Of a DNA stretch of 64,000 bases, positions 8,504 to 18,300 are shown in pieces. Both the position numbers and the translations under genes were made by a program. This DNA comes from a virus: IMG/VR virus record IMGVR_UViG_3300021963_000021, positions 62,001 through 126,000 of that record; one strand, given 5' to 3'. Within the stretch, counting starts at the first letter, position 1. Every line of letters starts with the position of its first letter. Below the pieces are notes generated by a model. It saw nothing but the letters and a program-made list of their open reading frames with translations, searched no databases and was not told the DNA's origin.

Positions 8504-11500
8504 TTAACCCAAATCTCTACCAGTTTCTTGCCAATCTAGCTGCGAATTAAAGCTATCTGCAAACATACTCCATGCTGTCATATATCCACCCGCACCCTTT
8601 TTAAACAATACTGGCACTGTAATTTGATCCCTAATACCTGTGGTATTTCCGATACTGTCTGGCCCTATTGATACTGTACCAGCTATCAAACGACCTGTAG
8701 CAGCATCAGATCCACCTCCCGAAATACGTCTACCAATATAGGCTTTGATCGCTTTCTGCGTCGGCACTATATTGTTTGAATCTGCGGTAAATGTAGCATC
8801 TGTAGAAAATTCTCGGATAACTACACCAGTACCGCCCACTCTAATACCACCTAATCTAATTTCTGATAAACCGCTTAGGTCAAAATAATCAGCACTAATA
8901 GTAATAACACCCGTGGCCTGTTCAACCGCAAACAATTCTCCTACTCGGAAATTACCATCTTGGTCGGTCGATGTATAGAAACAGCGACCACCGCCTCTGT
9001 AATAAATTTCTTTGTCTGGTTGGAAATTGTTAACAGCAGTGTAAGGATAATTTGTATCTATAAAATTACCAGTACCAATTTCCAAAAAGTCGTGTCCAGT
9101 TAATCGAACTTGACTGTATTTTTCACGTATCAATACCTCAGTGCCGTTTACAGGCGCATTGGTTCTTGTAAATGCTGGACTTACTGTAACTGCTATTCTA
9201 GCATTTGGAACTGAACCGCTCACAAGGGCAACAGTTAACACCCTGTAAACAGTGTCGGTGGATCCGTCTGGGGCTACAATTGAAGTTGTTCCGGTGCCAA
9301 CTGACACATAAACGTTAGCACCACCTATAATGCTAGTGCCAGCCGTTAACGGATAAGGTCTTTCTTTCCATATTAGACCGTCCGTTGATGTAACAAATTC
9401 ATCAACGTTATTGCCAACTACAATAAATTTTTTGTTGGCAAATGTAGCAGATCTCCAATCACCAACAATAGGCAATGTACCTTCAGTCCAGGTAGTTCCA
9501 GCATCGTCAGTCCACGCATAGGTATCACTACCAGATGCAAAGACTACAAACAAATTTTTACCATATGTAACTGCGGTCCATGATTGTGTTGATGACAGTG
9601 CTATGCCGTTCCAATTTATACCGTCGTTTGATGTAGCTCCGACTGTGCCTCCTGATGCTACGGCCATAAACAGACCGCTGCCATAAGTTACTGCTTCCCA
9701 GTTTGCTGACGAAGGCATAGAAGATTCTAGCCAGGTTGCGCCACCGTCGATAGAATATGCTGCTTTGTTAGATCCAGAAGCAACAGCAACAAATGTACCG
9801 CCGCCAAATGCTAAAGAAGTCCATGTTCTTCCTGCTGGTAATGTTGAAGACGACCAAGTAATTCCAGTTGTACTGTAGGCTGCGTTAGTTGATGATTTAG
9901 CTATTGCCGCATAGTATCCGTTGCCGTAGGCCACGCTAGTCCATGCTGCCGATGTTGGCATTGTAGCTGATGACCATGAAGTACCGTCTGTAGAATATGC
10001 TGCCTGTGTAGTTGGTGCTCCGGTAGTGCCTGCTACTGCAACAAATCTAGTACCATAGGTTACTCCTGACCAATTATTGTTAGACGGCATATTGTTTTCC
10101 ACCCAACTGATTAAATCTAATGTAAGGTTAGCACCTGTTCTTGGCAGTCTTGTTACGTTATCTAATATCAAAGCCTTTCCTACAGGATATATGTCAGCGT
10201 AACCATCACCGCTGACTGTTACAATAGTTGTAGAAGTTTTATATCCAAGACCTCTATTGGTAAATGTTGGGTTTCCTAACACACCTACACCGACACGACA
10301 TTCTATATTCACCTCTGAGGTGTTGTTTGGGTCTGTGAGGACCGCTGTGGGCGTTGTTAGATATCCGCTACCTGGCTCCCATAGTTTTATTCTAGATACT
10401 CTACCGCCATTAATTTCCACACGGCCTTTGGCTGTAGCACCATAGTTAATGAGATTACCATTGGTTCCTGTGCTAGGTATAGTAATCCAAGCACCATTAT
10501 TATTTGGATTACCAAATGCTGCCGATACTCGTCCTAAATTACCAGTAACTGTTTTTGCTACCCAATAATTACCATCATCGGAAAATGCCACCGTAGCTGT
10601 TGTAGATGTTGATACTGCTAAAAACTGTCCCTGTCCGTAGGATACATGATTCCAGTTGCTTGATACCGGCATCACTGTAGCATACCAATTAATACCGTTG
10701 GTACTTACTGCTGCTGCGCCAGTTCCTGAAGCTACGGCTACAAATGCTCCGTTACCAAATGTTATAGATGTCCATGTTGCTGTTGCTGGCAGTGTTGTTG
10801 CTGTCCATGTCTGGCCGCCATCTGTTGAATAGGCCGCAGCGTTGCTGGTAGTTCTTATAGCTACAAATTTTCCGGCACCGTAGGCTACTGATGCCCATAT
10901 TCCGGTACTTGACAGCGTCGATGAATTCCAACTTAATCCGTCTGCGCTGTATGCTGCTGTTGTTCCTGAAGATGCTGATATAGCAACATAAGCGCCGCCA
11001 CCATAGGCCACCGAAGACCAGTTAGTGGTTGTGCCAGGCATCGATCCTGTACTCCAAGAAGTTCCGTTAGCACTCACTGATACCTGTGCTGGACTTCCTA
11101 CGTTTGTTGCGTTTGTAGCTACTGCTACAAAGTTTCCACCGCCATATGTTATAGAACTGTATGCGCCACCAGCAGGAACTGGCAGAGTTGCTGTTAATAG
11201 CGATGACCCGTTATAGACTGACGCAGTACCAGATGCTCCTAACAGCACCCATACTCCTGCCCCAAACGCTGAGTCTACCCAAGTTTGACTAGGTACTGTC
11301 AACACTGTGTTAGAATAATCTGGTGTGGTAAATGTTATTCTAGGTTCAATACGATATACAGATGTAGTATCTAGTAATGCTATATTTTGTGTGGCACCGT
11401 TAACATGCTGGAATCCTGCCTTGTGGACGTACATTAACCCTAAGCTGGTTGTTATGGATTCCGCAGAACCCCCTGGTAGTGTACTCACAGCAAACTGTGT

Positions 11501-14500
11501 GCTTGAAAAATTAGCAGCAATAACGTAATATAGTTGTCCTGTAGATACACCGCCAAACACACCACCAGCAGTTCCGTTAACTGTGATATTAGCCGTAGTC
11601 AGTGAATATGTAGATCCAGTTGGAGTTTGTCTTAATTTGATTTTTGTTTGACTAACAATCTCGTCAACATAATAGGTAGTAGCACCTGAAATATTACCAA
11701 TCGACACTTCAAACTGTATAGGCATACCTACAGCCAAGCCAGTTGTGCTGTATAATGTCACAGTGTTAGCACCGACTAATGAACCGGTAGCAGTTACAAC
11801 AATCGTTTCATAACTGAAATAAACTGGCATACCAACATATAGACTTGATGTGTCAGCTACTGTAATTAGATTATTTGTAGAACTAGAAACTGTGGCATTT
11901 AATCTTGTAAAATTTTCACAGGCTATAGCTACTTCTTTTGATACTGTATTATAAGCGACTATCTGTCCATACTGACCAGTTCCTGTACCACTTTGTATAA
12001 TCAATCTTAGACCATAATAAATGTCTATGTCGTTTTGATCACCTGTGGCAATAGTGATAGAATAAGGATTTCCTGCTTGAGCATTGTTACCAGTTGATAT
12101 GTAACTACCACCGCCAATACTGCCTGTGGAATCAGCAGGATCTAAAACTCGAGCTTCAAAAATAGCGTTGTCTCGGAATTCGTCACCGATTACTGCTGCG
12201 TTAACACCTGATCCTGAAAACGCATAAGAAGCTGTTGTATAATTTTCGCCAGCATTTGAAAATTCTAGTTTTAAAATTTCATCATTGGCTTCGCCGGAGA
12301 ATGCGCTAACTACCTGTGCTTCTCTAGTTCGGTTATTAATAGTTCCAGGCACTGGTAATTCGTCGTCATCAACACCTTCTGCTACACAACCGTATGTACC
12401 ATAAGAACTGTTACCGTTAGTAGCACGTATCTTGCCACCATTCTCAGCTAGATAACCAATGTGTCCATAGTATGAGAACACTGAAACAAGTTCTGTTAGA
12501 CCTTTATTAGTACACCATACACCAATGCCGTCTGATAAGACCTGTGTAAAGTCGTTGGCAACGATAGATCTATTGCCCCCATTATGTCTAGCACCGTCAA
12601 TTTTAAGACCAGTACAGCCGTTACCAAAAGTTGTAACGTTCTGTACATAACAGGATTTTGTATTAATCCATACAGATGTATCGTCAGGACCATACCCAGG
12701 ATCTAGAGATACATAGGCACCTGCGGTAGGACGTTGAGTTAGGTACTCATTGAACGGGCCCAACGTACCATTGAGACCTCGCAATGTCATGTTACGAATA
12801 CCTGTTCCGTTGTTTACATGGAACATGTCTTCAGTTTGTGTGCTGATAGTTGGTTGTATAATAGTACTGCGTAGTTCTTCACCTACTAGAGCAACATCTC
12901 TAGGAACTTTGATAGGTAATATTTCTGTATAAACACCTACCTTAATAAAAATAGTAGCAGGACCAGATATACTGCCACAGGCATATTTTACAGTTCTCCA
13001 AGGAGCATTAATAGTTGTTCCGTTTCCGGGCTGATCAACACCATCTGGACCTACATAATATATTTTTTCAATGAACTGGAAAGTGTCCCAATCAATTGAA
13101 TTAGATGAATTAATTTTTAAAGCCTGGCCTTCTGTACCAATAGGCAACCGTGTGTTACCTATAGAACTACCATCTTCTTTGATTCCAAATAGTTTTATAT
13201 CGCCTTGCTCTCTCAATGATCCCCATTGATCGCCTAGAGCAACTAGTGTCCAAATTCCGCCGGCACTGGTATCTGGTCTAGTTGACGGTGAAGAAAGATG
13301 CTGAGTTAAGCAACGATAGGTGTTACTTTCAAATGTCAGCATATCACCGATGGCATATTCAAAATTATCTTGCCAACGCCCCTGCCATTTTTCTCCAGGA
13401 ACTAAGAGTTCCCAATTAATAGAATCAATGTTAGGATCGCTGGCTACATCGGCTGTAGCTACATATAATTGACCCTGACGTCTTAGTACATCGCCTACCT
13501 GATAAGAAGTCGCGGCGGTCCATTCGCCTTGTATCTTAAATCCCTTAGTCAACAGTTCCCAAGAATCAACGGAACTATCGCCTAACGCAGTTGACGGAAT
13601 AACATTTATGTTATTGATTAACGCATAGTATGAATAGCCGCCGTACTTGACTACATCACCTTTTTGATATATTGTAGTGCTGTTCCATGTATTTTCATAT
13701 TCAAACCCTGGAACATAAATGATCCATTTTGTAAGATCAAAATCAACAGCAGAAGTATGATGCTGCGAGCAGATCCATATACCTGCTCCCCATTTCACAA
13801 CATCGTTTACTTTGTATCGATAGCCGTCAATAGGTGTAGGTGAGGTTACTTCAGGTACCCAATTGCCTTTGTAATCTATACCATCATTTACAATTTCCCA
13901 ACTGCTTTGATCGTCTTCTAATCCTGCTTCGGCATCAGGTGCTGAAGTATGTGCTACTATACAACGATAAACAATTCCACCGTACTTGACAATGTCATTT
14001 AATTTATATTTTGTATCAGTGGTCCAATCACCTTTCCACTTTTCAGATAATACTACAGTTTCCCAAGAACCAAAGTTGCCTTCGAGACCAGCAGTTGACG
14101 CAGCACTGGTATGAGCAATTATACAGCGATAGACAATACCTCCCCACTTGACTACATCATTTTCAGAGTATTTGGTATTTTGTGTCCAATTACCTTTCCA
14201 TTCTTGACCTCTAGCATAAGATGCCCATTTAGGTTGGTCAGATTCTAGTCCGGAAAGAGCGTTATTCGATGTGTGTCTTAGCACACAGATATAAACAATG
14301 CCGTTGTATTTTACAAGATCACCAGTGTTATAAAAAGTAGTCGGTTGCCAATCACCTTTCCACTCGTAGCCGTCGAACATCAATTCCCACTGAGGGTCTG
14401 CTGTAATAGGTACTGTGGTAAGATCCTGTTTTTCTAAATCGGTATAAAAATTAACATCCGATGTATGACCGTGTAGACAAACATAGCTTTTACCGCCATA

Positions 14501-14590
14501 TCTAACTATGTCGTCTTTTACATAATTGTGACCAGCAGCCCAGTCACCTAACCATGTAAATTTTATTCTACTTAATTTAAATTCAGCCAT
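8504..14590 (-). CDS. Giant tail-fibre-like protein A2 (2028 aa): CBM repeats, beta-helix, two Asp-box propellers
   Basis: Paralogue of A1, with the same N-terminus (MAEFKLSRIKFTWLGDW) and eight CBM5/12-like repeats over residues ~1-435. The beta-helix (~530-760) is uninterrupted and lacks the helical insertions of A1. A first Asp-box block (~1130-1365, about six units such as YSADGLSW, YSTDGGQTW) corresponds to the one in A1. A second block (~1495-1770, about seven units) is inserted in a linker that is continuous in A1. The C-terminal region carries VRLTGHDFLEIGTGNF and DGNFRVGE modules. A perfect late box lies 24 nt upstream of the ATG. It is likely a virion fibre. Whether A1 and A2 hetero-assemble or are alternative fibres cannot be told from sequence. 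Confidence 0.85.
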   Translation of the reverse strand: MAEFKLSRIKFTWLGDWAAGHNYVKDDIVRYGGKSYVCLHGHTSDVNFYTDLEKQDLTTVPITADPQWELMFDGYEWKGDWQPTTFYNTGDLVKYNGIVYICVLRHTSNNALSGLESDQPKWASYARGQEWKGNWTQNTKYSENDVVKWGGIVYRCIIAHTSAASTAGLEGNFGSWETVVLSEKWKGDWTTDTKYKLNDIVKYGGIVYRCIVAHTSAPDAEAGLEDDQSSWEIVNDGIDYKGNWVPEVTSPTPIDGYRYKVNDVVKWGAGIWICSQHHTSAVDFDLTKWIIYVPGFEYENTWNSTTIYQKGDVVKYGGYSYYALINNINVIPSTALGDSSVDSWELLTKGFKIQGEWTAATSYQVGDVLRRQGQLYVATADVASDPNIDSINWELLVPGEKWQGRWQDNFEYAIGDMLTFESNTYRCLTQHLSSPSTRPDTSAGGIWTLVALGDQWGSLREQGDIKLFGIKEDGSSIGNTRLPIGTEGQALKINSSNSIDWDTFQFIEKIYYVGPDGVDQPGNGTTINAPWRTVKYACGSISGPATIFIKVGVYTEILPIKVPRDVALVGEELRSTIIQPTISTQTEDMFHVNNGTGIRNMTLRGLNGTLGPFNEYLTQRPTAGAYVSLDPGYGPDDTSVWINTKSCYVQNVTTFGNGCTGLKIDGARHNGGNRSIVANDFTQVLSDGIGVWCTNKGLTELVSVFSYYGHIGYLAENGGKIRATNGNSSYGTYGCVAEGVDDDELPVPGTINNRTREAQVVSAFSGEANDEILKLEFSNAGENYTTASYAFSGSGVNAAVIGDEFRDNAIFEARVLDPADSTGSIGGGSYISTGNNAQAGNPYSITIATGDQNDIDIYYGLRLIIQSGTGTGQYGQIVAYNTVSKEVAIACENFTRLNATVSSSTNNLITVADTSSLYVGMPVYFSYETIVVTATGSLVGANTVTLYSTTGLAVGMPIQFEVSIGNISGATTYYVDEIVSQTKIKLRQTPTGSTYSLTTANITVNGTAGGVFGGVSTGQLYYVIAANFSSTQFAVSTLPGGSAESITTSLGLMYVHKAGFQHVNGATQNIALLDTTSVYRIEPRITFTTPDYSNTVLTVPSQTWVDSAFGAGVWVLLGASGTASVYNGSSLLTATLPVPAGGAYSSITYGGGNFVAVATNATNVGSPAQVSVSANGTSWSTGSMPGTTTNWSSVAYGGGAYVAISASSGTTAAYSADGLSWNSSTLSSTGIWASVAYGAGKFVAIRTTSNAAAYSTDGGQTWTATTLPATATWTSITFGNGAFVAVASGTGAAAVSTNGINWYATVMPVSSNWNHVSYGQGQFLAVSTSTTATVAFSDDGNYWVAKTVTGNLGRVSAAFGNPNNNGAWITIPSTGTNGNLINYGATAKGRVEINGGRVSRIKLWEPGSGYLTTPTAVLTDPNNTSEVNIECRVGVGVLGNPTFTNRGLGYKTSTTIVTVSGDGYADIYPVGKALILDNVTRLPRTGANLTLDLISWVENNMPSNNNWSGVTYGTRFVAVAGTTGAPTTQAAYSTDGTSWSSATMPTSAAWTSVAYGNGYYAAIAKSSTNAAYSTTGITWSSSTLPAGRTWTSLAFGGGTFVAVASGSNKAAYSIDGGATWLESSMPSSANWEAVTYGSGLFMAVASGGTVGATSNDGINWNGIALSSTQSWTAVTYGKNLFVVFASGSDTYAWTDDAGTTWTEGTLPIVGDWRSATFANKKFIVVGNNVDEFVTSTDGLIWKERPYPLTAGTSIIGGANVYVSVGTGTTSIVAPDGSTDTVYRVLTVALVSGSVPNARIAVTVSPAFTRTNAPVNGTEVLIREKYSQVRLTGHDFLEIGTGNFIDTNYPYTAVNNFQPDKEIYYRGGGRCFYTSTDQDGNFRVGELFAVEQATGVITISADYFDLSGLSEIRLGGIRVGGTGVVIREFSTDATFTADSNNIVPTQKAIKAYIGRRISGGGSDAATGRLIAGTVSIGPDSIGNTTGIRDQITVPVLFKKGAGGYMTAWSMFADSFNSQLDWQETGRDLG

Positions 14591-14613
14591 TGTTTATCTC
14601 TTAAATTCCAAAA

Positions 14614-14621
14614 TATTTATA
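14614..14621 (-). promoter_or_regulatory. T4-type late promoter, perfect TATAAATA
   Basis: The minus strand reads exactly TATAAATA, 24 nt before the A2 fibre ATG. It overlaps the stop codon of the upstream 119-aa gene (14617-14619). Confidence 0.75.
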
Positions 14622-14976
14622 TACCAGTTGGATAGTTATAGTTTTCGTTGATCCTAACAACCAACTGTCCGTCATCGTCTATGTAATAAAATAGATCTCT
14701 GCCATCCCATCTGTATTGCTCGTACTTGATATTAGCATACACTAACTCGTGTTGTACGCTACGGCCTTCTGTGAAATCTATCCCAGTTTCAAAATCATTA
14801 TAATTGTCTTCAGATGCTCCTGGGTTATTAACGGTTATAGCATCATCAGCTCTTAACTGATCTAATTTACCCATGTAGATCTCGCCGTTGTCTGTTCTTC
14901 TCAGGCCATAGAAATATCTAGGAGTTCCTTGTCCTAACAAATTTTGTAAATCTACATCACCAACATAATAGGTCAT
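14617..14976 (-). CDS. Conserved T4-like phage protein, function unknown (119 aa)
   Basis: The acidic protein reads MTYYVGDVDLQNLLGQGTPR, then FYGLRRTDNGEIYMGKLDQL, and has an aromatic C-terminal half (YEQYRWDGRDLFYYIDDDGQ). No catalytic or membrane signature is visible. Its place between the 109-aa beta protein and giant fibre A2 points to an accessory virion or fibre-assembly role, which is inference from context only. The ATG at 14976 is preceded by AAGGAA with suitable spacing. Its terminal codons contain the late promoter box for A2. Confidence 0.7.
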   Translation of the reverse strand: MTYYVGDVDLQNLLGQGTPRYFYGLRRTDNGEIYMGKLDQLRADDAITVNNPGASEDNYNDFETGIDFTEGRSVQHELVYANIKYEQYRWDGRDLFYYIDDDGQLVVRINENYNYPTGI

Positions 14977-14986
14977 GATATTTTCC

Positions 14987-15316
14987 TTATACTAACTCGA
15001 CATAACTGACAACAACATCTACAGAAGAAGCAGTATCTGCTTGTGCGTATATGGCATTGTTTTCTGCCAATACTAATTTTTCTCCGCCGTTGACTATTCG
15101 TGCGCTCTGAAAAGGCGGCAGTGTGATATCTTTGATATAATATCCCATAGTAGAACTAGCATCTTCTATCAAAACACTAACACGAACTGTAGCAGTAGTT
15201 AGATTACATAAACTAAAACCAATTACAGTAATGCGACTGGTAGGAGTAGTTTCTATAACCTGCGTTCTAGTTGTGCCTAGCTCATTAATAATCTTATTTC
15301 TAAAAAACGTTGCCAT
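14987..15316 (-). CDS. Small beta-rich virion protein (109 aa)
   Basis: The protein begins MATFFRNKIINELGTTRTQV and continues with alternating beta strands: SRITVIGFSLCNLTTATVRV, DITLPPFQSARIV, EKLVLAENNAIYAQA and a C-terminal VDVVVSYVELV. The strand order and the CN motif align by eye with the 106-aa protein at 1859-2179 and the 120-aa protein at 27036-27398. A compact decoration or fibre-attachment beta-sandwich is a reasonable inference, unproven. It follows giant fibre B1 with a 5-nt gap, so it is probably co-transcribed with it. Confidence 0.7.
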   Translation of the reverse strand: MATFFRNKIINELGTTRTQVIETTPTSRITVIGFSLCNLTTATVRVSVLIEDASSTMGYYIKDITLPPFQSARIVNGGEKLVLAENNAIYAQADTASSVDVVVSYVELV

Positions 15317-15321
15317 ATCTT

Positions 15322-18300
15322 TTATCCAAATATAAGTGCGTTTCTAATAGCGATATCTTCCGCTTCAGTTATAGTTACGCCGCCTCCGGAGCCCGCCGCC
15401 GATATCCACTGTGTGCCGTCATATATTTCAACACGATTATCTGTGGTGTTGAAACGGATCATTCCAGTTTCTAAAAATGCGCCGCGCTGTGTGTCTAAAC
15501 CTGTAGGTATTACAAAACCCGTAGTACCTGAAATTTTAAAATAGCCGCTACCTGTTTGATTAAAATAGGTAATACTATCATTTACTATATTAGTTATCGT
15601 ATTTTGTTTGAAGGCAAAATTACCAATAACTGTAGATCCTGTGCCGTTTGGACTGAATACTAAATTAGTATCTGGAGTAGTAGTCGATATAGTGTTTCCG
15701 CTGATGTTTATATCGTCAACTTGTACTTCTGCGATATCCAATCGGCTAGCAGTCAAAGACCCAGTTAGTGCCCCGTTATTATAAAATCTAATAGTGTTGT
15801 CGTTAGCACCAGGAGTTAGCTCTGCTGTTATATAGGTATTCTGATCAATATCCCAAACACCATCAAGCCTTCGCCAGTTAGTTCCGTCAAATCCTTCATA
15901 CCCAACTATGTCAGTGTTAAACCGAATCATACCAGCTTGGCCAGTTGGACGTTGTACATTTGTACCTACAGGTATTCTCAAACTTTGGGTAGAATTGATA
16001 CTTACTATACCTGTGCCGTTGGGCTGTATAACGATGTCATCATTGTTCTGTGTGCTAATTGTATTTTGATTTACATAAATCTGCTCAATCTCAATAGCAC
16101 CTGTGCCGTTAGCACGTAATTCTAAGTTGGCATTAGAAACCGTAGTTTCTATTAAATTGCCATTGATTCTTATTGCGCTGGTTCTTATAGTCGGCGCTGT
16201 TACTTCTGCTGACGCAGTTAGGTTTGAAGTTGTAGTATTTCCTGTAACATATAGATCGTTGGTTACTTCTAGATCATTGTTTGGTACATAGACTCTTCCT
16301 GACCCAGTAGCCTGTAATGTTAAATCATTGTTGCCTACAGTAGTGGTAATAACATTACCGTCAATTCTAATATCAGAGAATTGAGCAGCGCCGTTTACTG
16401 TTAATATACCGGTTAAGTTGTAAGCACCTGTTTGATTCACAGTGCCTGTTTGTGTAGTGTTGCCAGTTTGTGTTAATGTTCCTACAAGATTAGTAGCTGC
16501 TAGTGTTGTAGAATTTGTAACAGTTAAGTTTTGTCCCAGTGTAACATTGTTGCTGGGAATTAATACTTTGCCTGCGCCATGTGCTCTAAGTTCTAGATTG
16601 CTGTTGCTTAGAGTAGTCTGTATTAAATTACCTTCAATGACTATATCACCGTCACTGAACGCATCTGTGTTCAATGTTTGATTTACAGTCAGTGTACTGG
16701 CAGTTATGTTTCCAGTAACTGTTAGATTTTGCTCAACAACGACGTTGTCATTTGGAACATAGATCCTACCTGTGCCTGCTGCTTCTAGTATGAGATCATT
16801 GTTACCAATTGTAGTAGTGATAACGTTGTTGTCTATGTTTATGTCATAGAATTGTGTTTCACCTGTTACTGATAAATTTCCGTTAAGTGTAACGTTACCA
16901 GTCTGTGTAAATGTGCCAGTCTGGTTGAAATTACCAACCTGTGTAATCGTTCCGGTTACTGTGGCGTTATTAAGGTTAGTAGTTCCGTTTACTGTAAGGT
17001 CGTTATCAATCTGTACATTGTTTGTTGGAACTAATACTTTTCCTGTACCGTTAGCACGTAGTTCTAAATTACTGTTGCTCAGTGTAGTTCTAATTAAGTT
17101 ACCAGCTAGCTCTATATCGCCATTGCTCAACACAGGAGCAGTCATGGTACCTATGGTATTGATATTATAAGCTGTGAGATCACCTAGCACAGTAAGATTT
17201 TGATCTATCTGTACATTGTTGTTTGGTATCGAAATTTTACCAGACCCGCTGGCATCTAATACTAGGTCAGTTCCTAGCGTAGTGCTGACTGTGTTGTCAT
17301 TGATTCGAACGTCTTTGAACTGCGCCACTTCACTGATGTCAATTGACCCAGTTAGGGTATAGTTACCAGTCTGATTCGTATCACCGGTTTGATTTAAAGT
17401 TCCGGTATGTGTTAAGGTACCATCAATCTGCGTATCGTCTAATGTAGTAGTTCCTAACACTGTGAGATTGTTAGCTACCTGTAGATTGTTTGATGGTATG
17501 TTAACAACGCCAGTGCCATTAGCAGACAGTTCTAAATCACTGTTGCTCAGTGTTGTTTTTATTAGGTTTCCGGAGACAACAATGTCACCTGTACCAAATT
17601 CCGGAGCAGTGATAGAACCAGTTAACTGTAATTGATTTAATGTAGTAACTCCAAGCACAGTCAAGTCTTGCGACATAACAACATCATTGGTAGGAATAAC
17701 AATATTACCAGTGCCGCTGGCCTGTAACTGTAGATCGCTGTTAGAATTTGTAGTTCTAATATTATTGTCTTGTACAGCAATGCCTTCTAGCAATAGACTG
17801 TTAACAGTTAGTAAACCATTTAATGTATAATTGCCAGTCTGTGTAGTGTTACCAGTCTGCGTTAGGTCGCCTGTTTGTGTGACATTACCAGTTATGGTCG
17901 TGCCTTTGAGATTTGTAGCACCTAGCACTGTTAGATTTTGATCTAACAAAACATTATCTTCAGGAACGTACACACGGCCTGTACCGTTGGCAGCAAGCTC
18001 TAAGTCTGAATTTGATACAGTCGTGGAAATTCTGTTGTCATCGATTACAATATTATCTAGTGTAACCTTAGTTGTGAACAGTTCTTTCCAACGTAGGCTA
18101 TTGGATCCTAGATTATATGTGTCAGTGATTTTAGGAACGATGTCACTGTCGACTCTAGCAGAAATCGTCACAGTGTCGGTGGTCTGATCACCGATAGTTA
18201 TGTTTCCGCCAATAGTTACATTGCCTGTGACATCAAGATTACCTGTGATAAATGTATCACTTTGTAGATTAATCTGATTGTTGAAAGCAGTTATGTTGAC

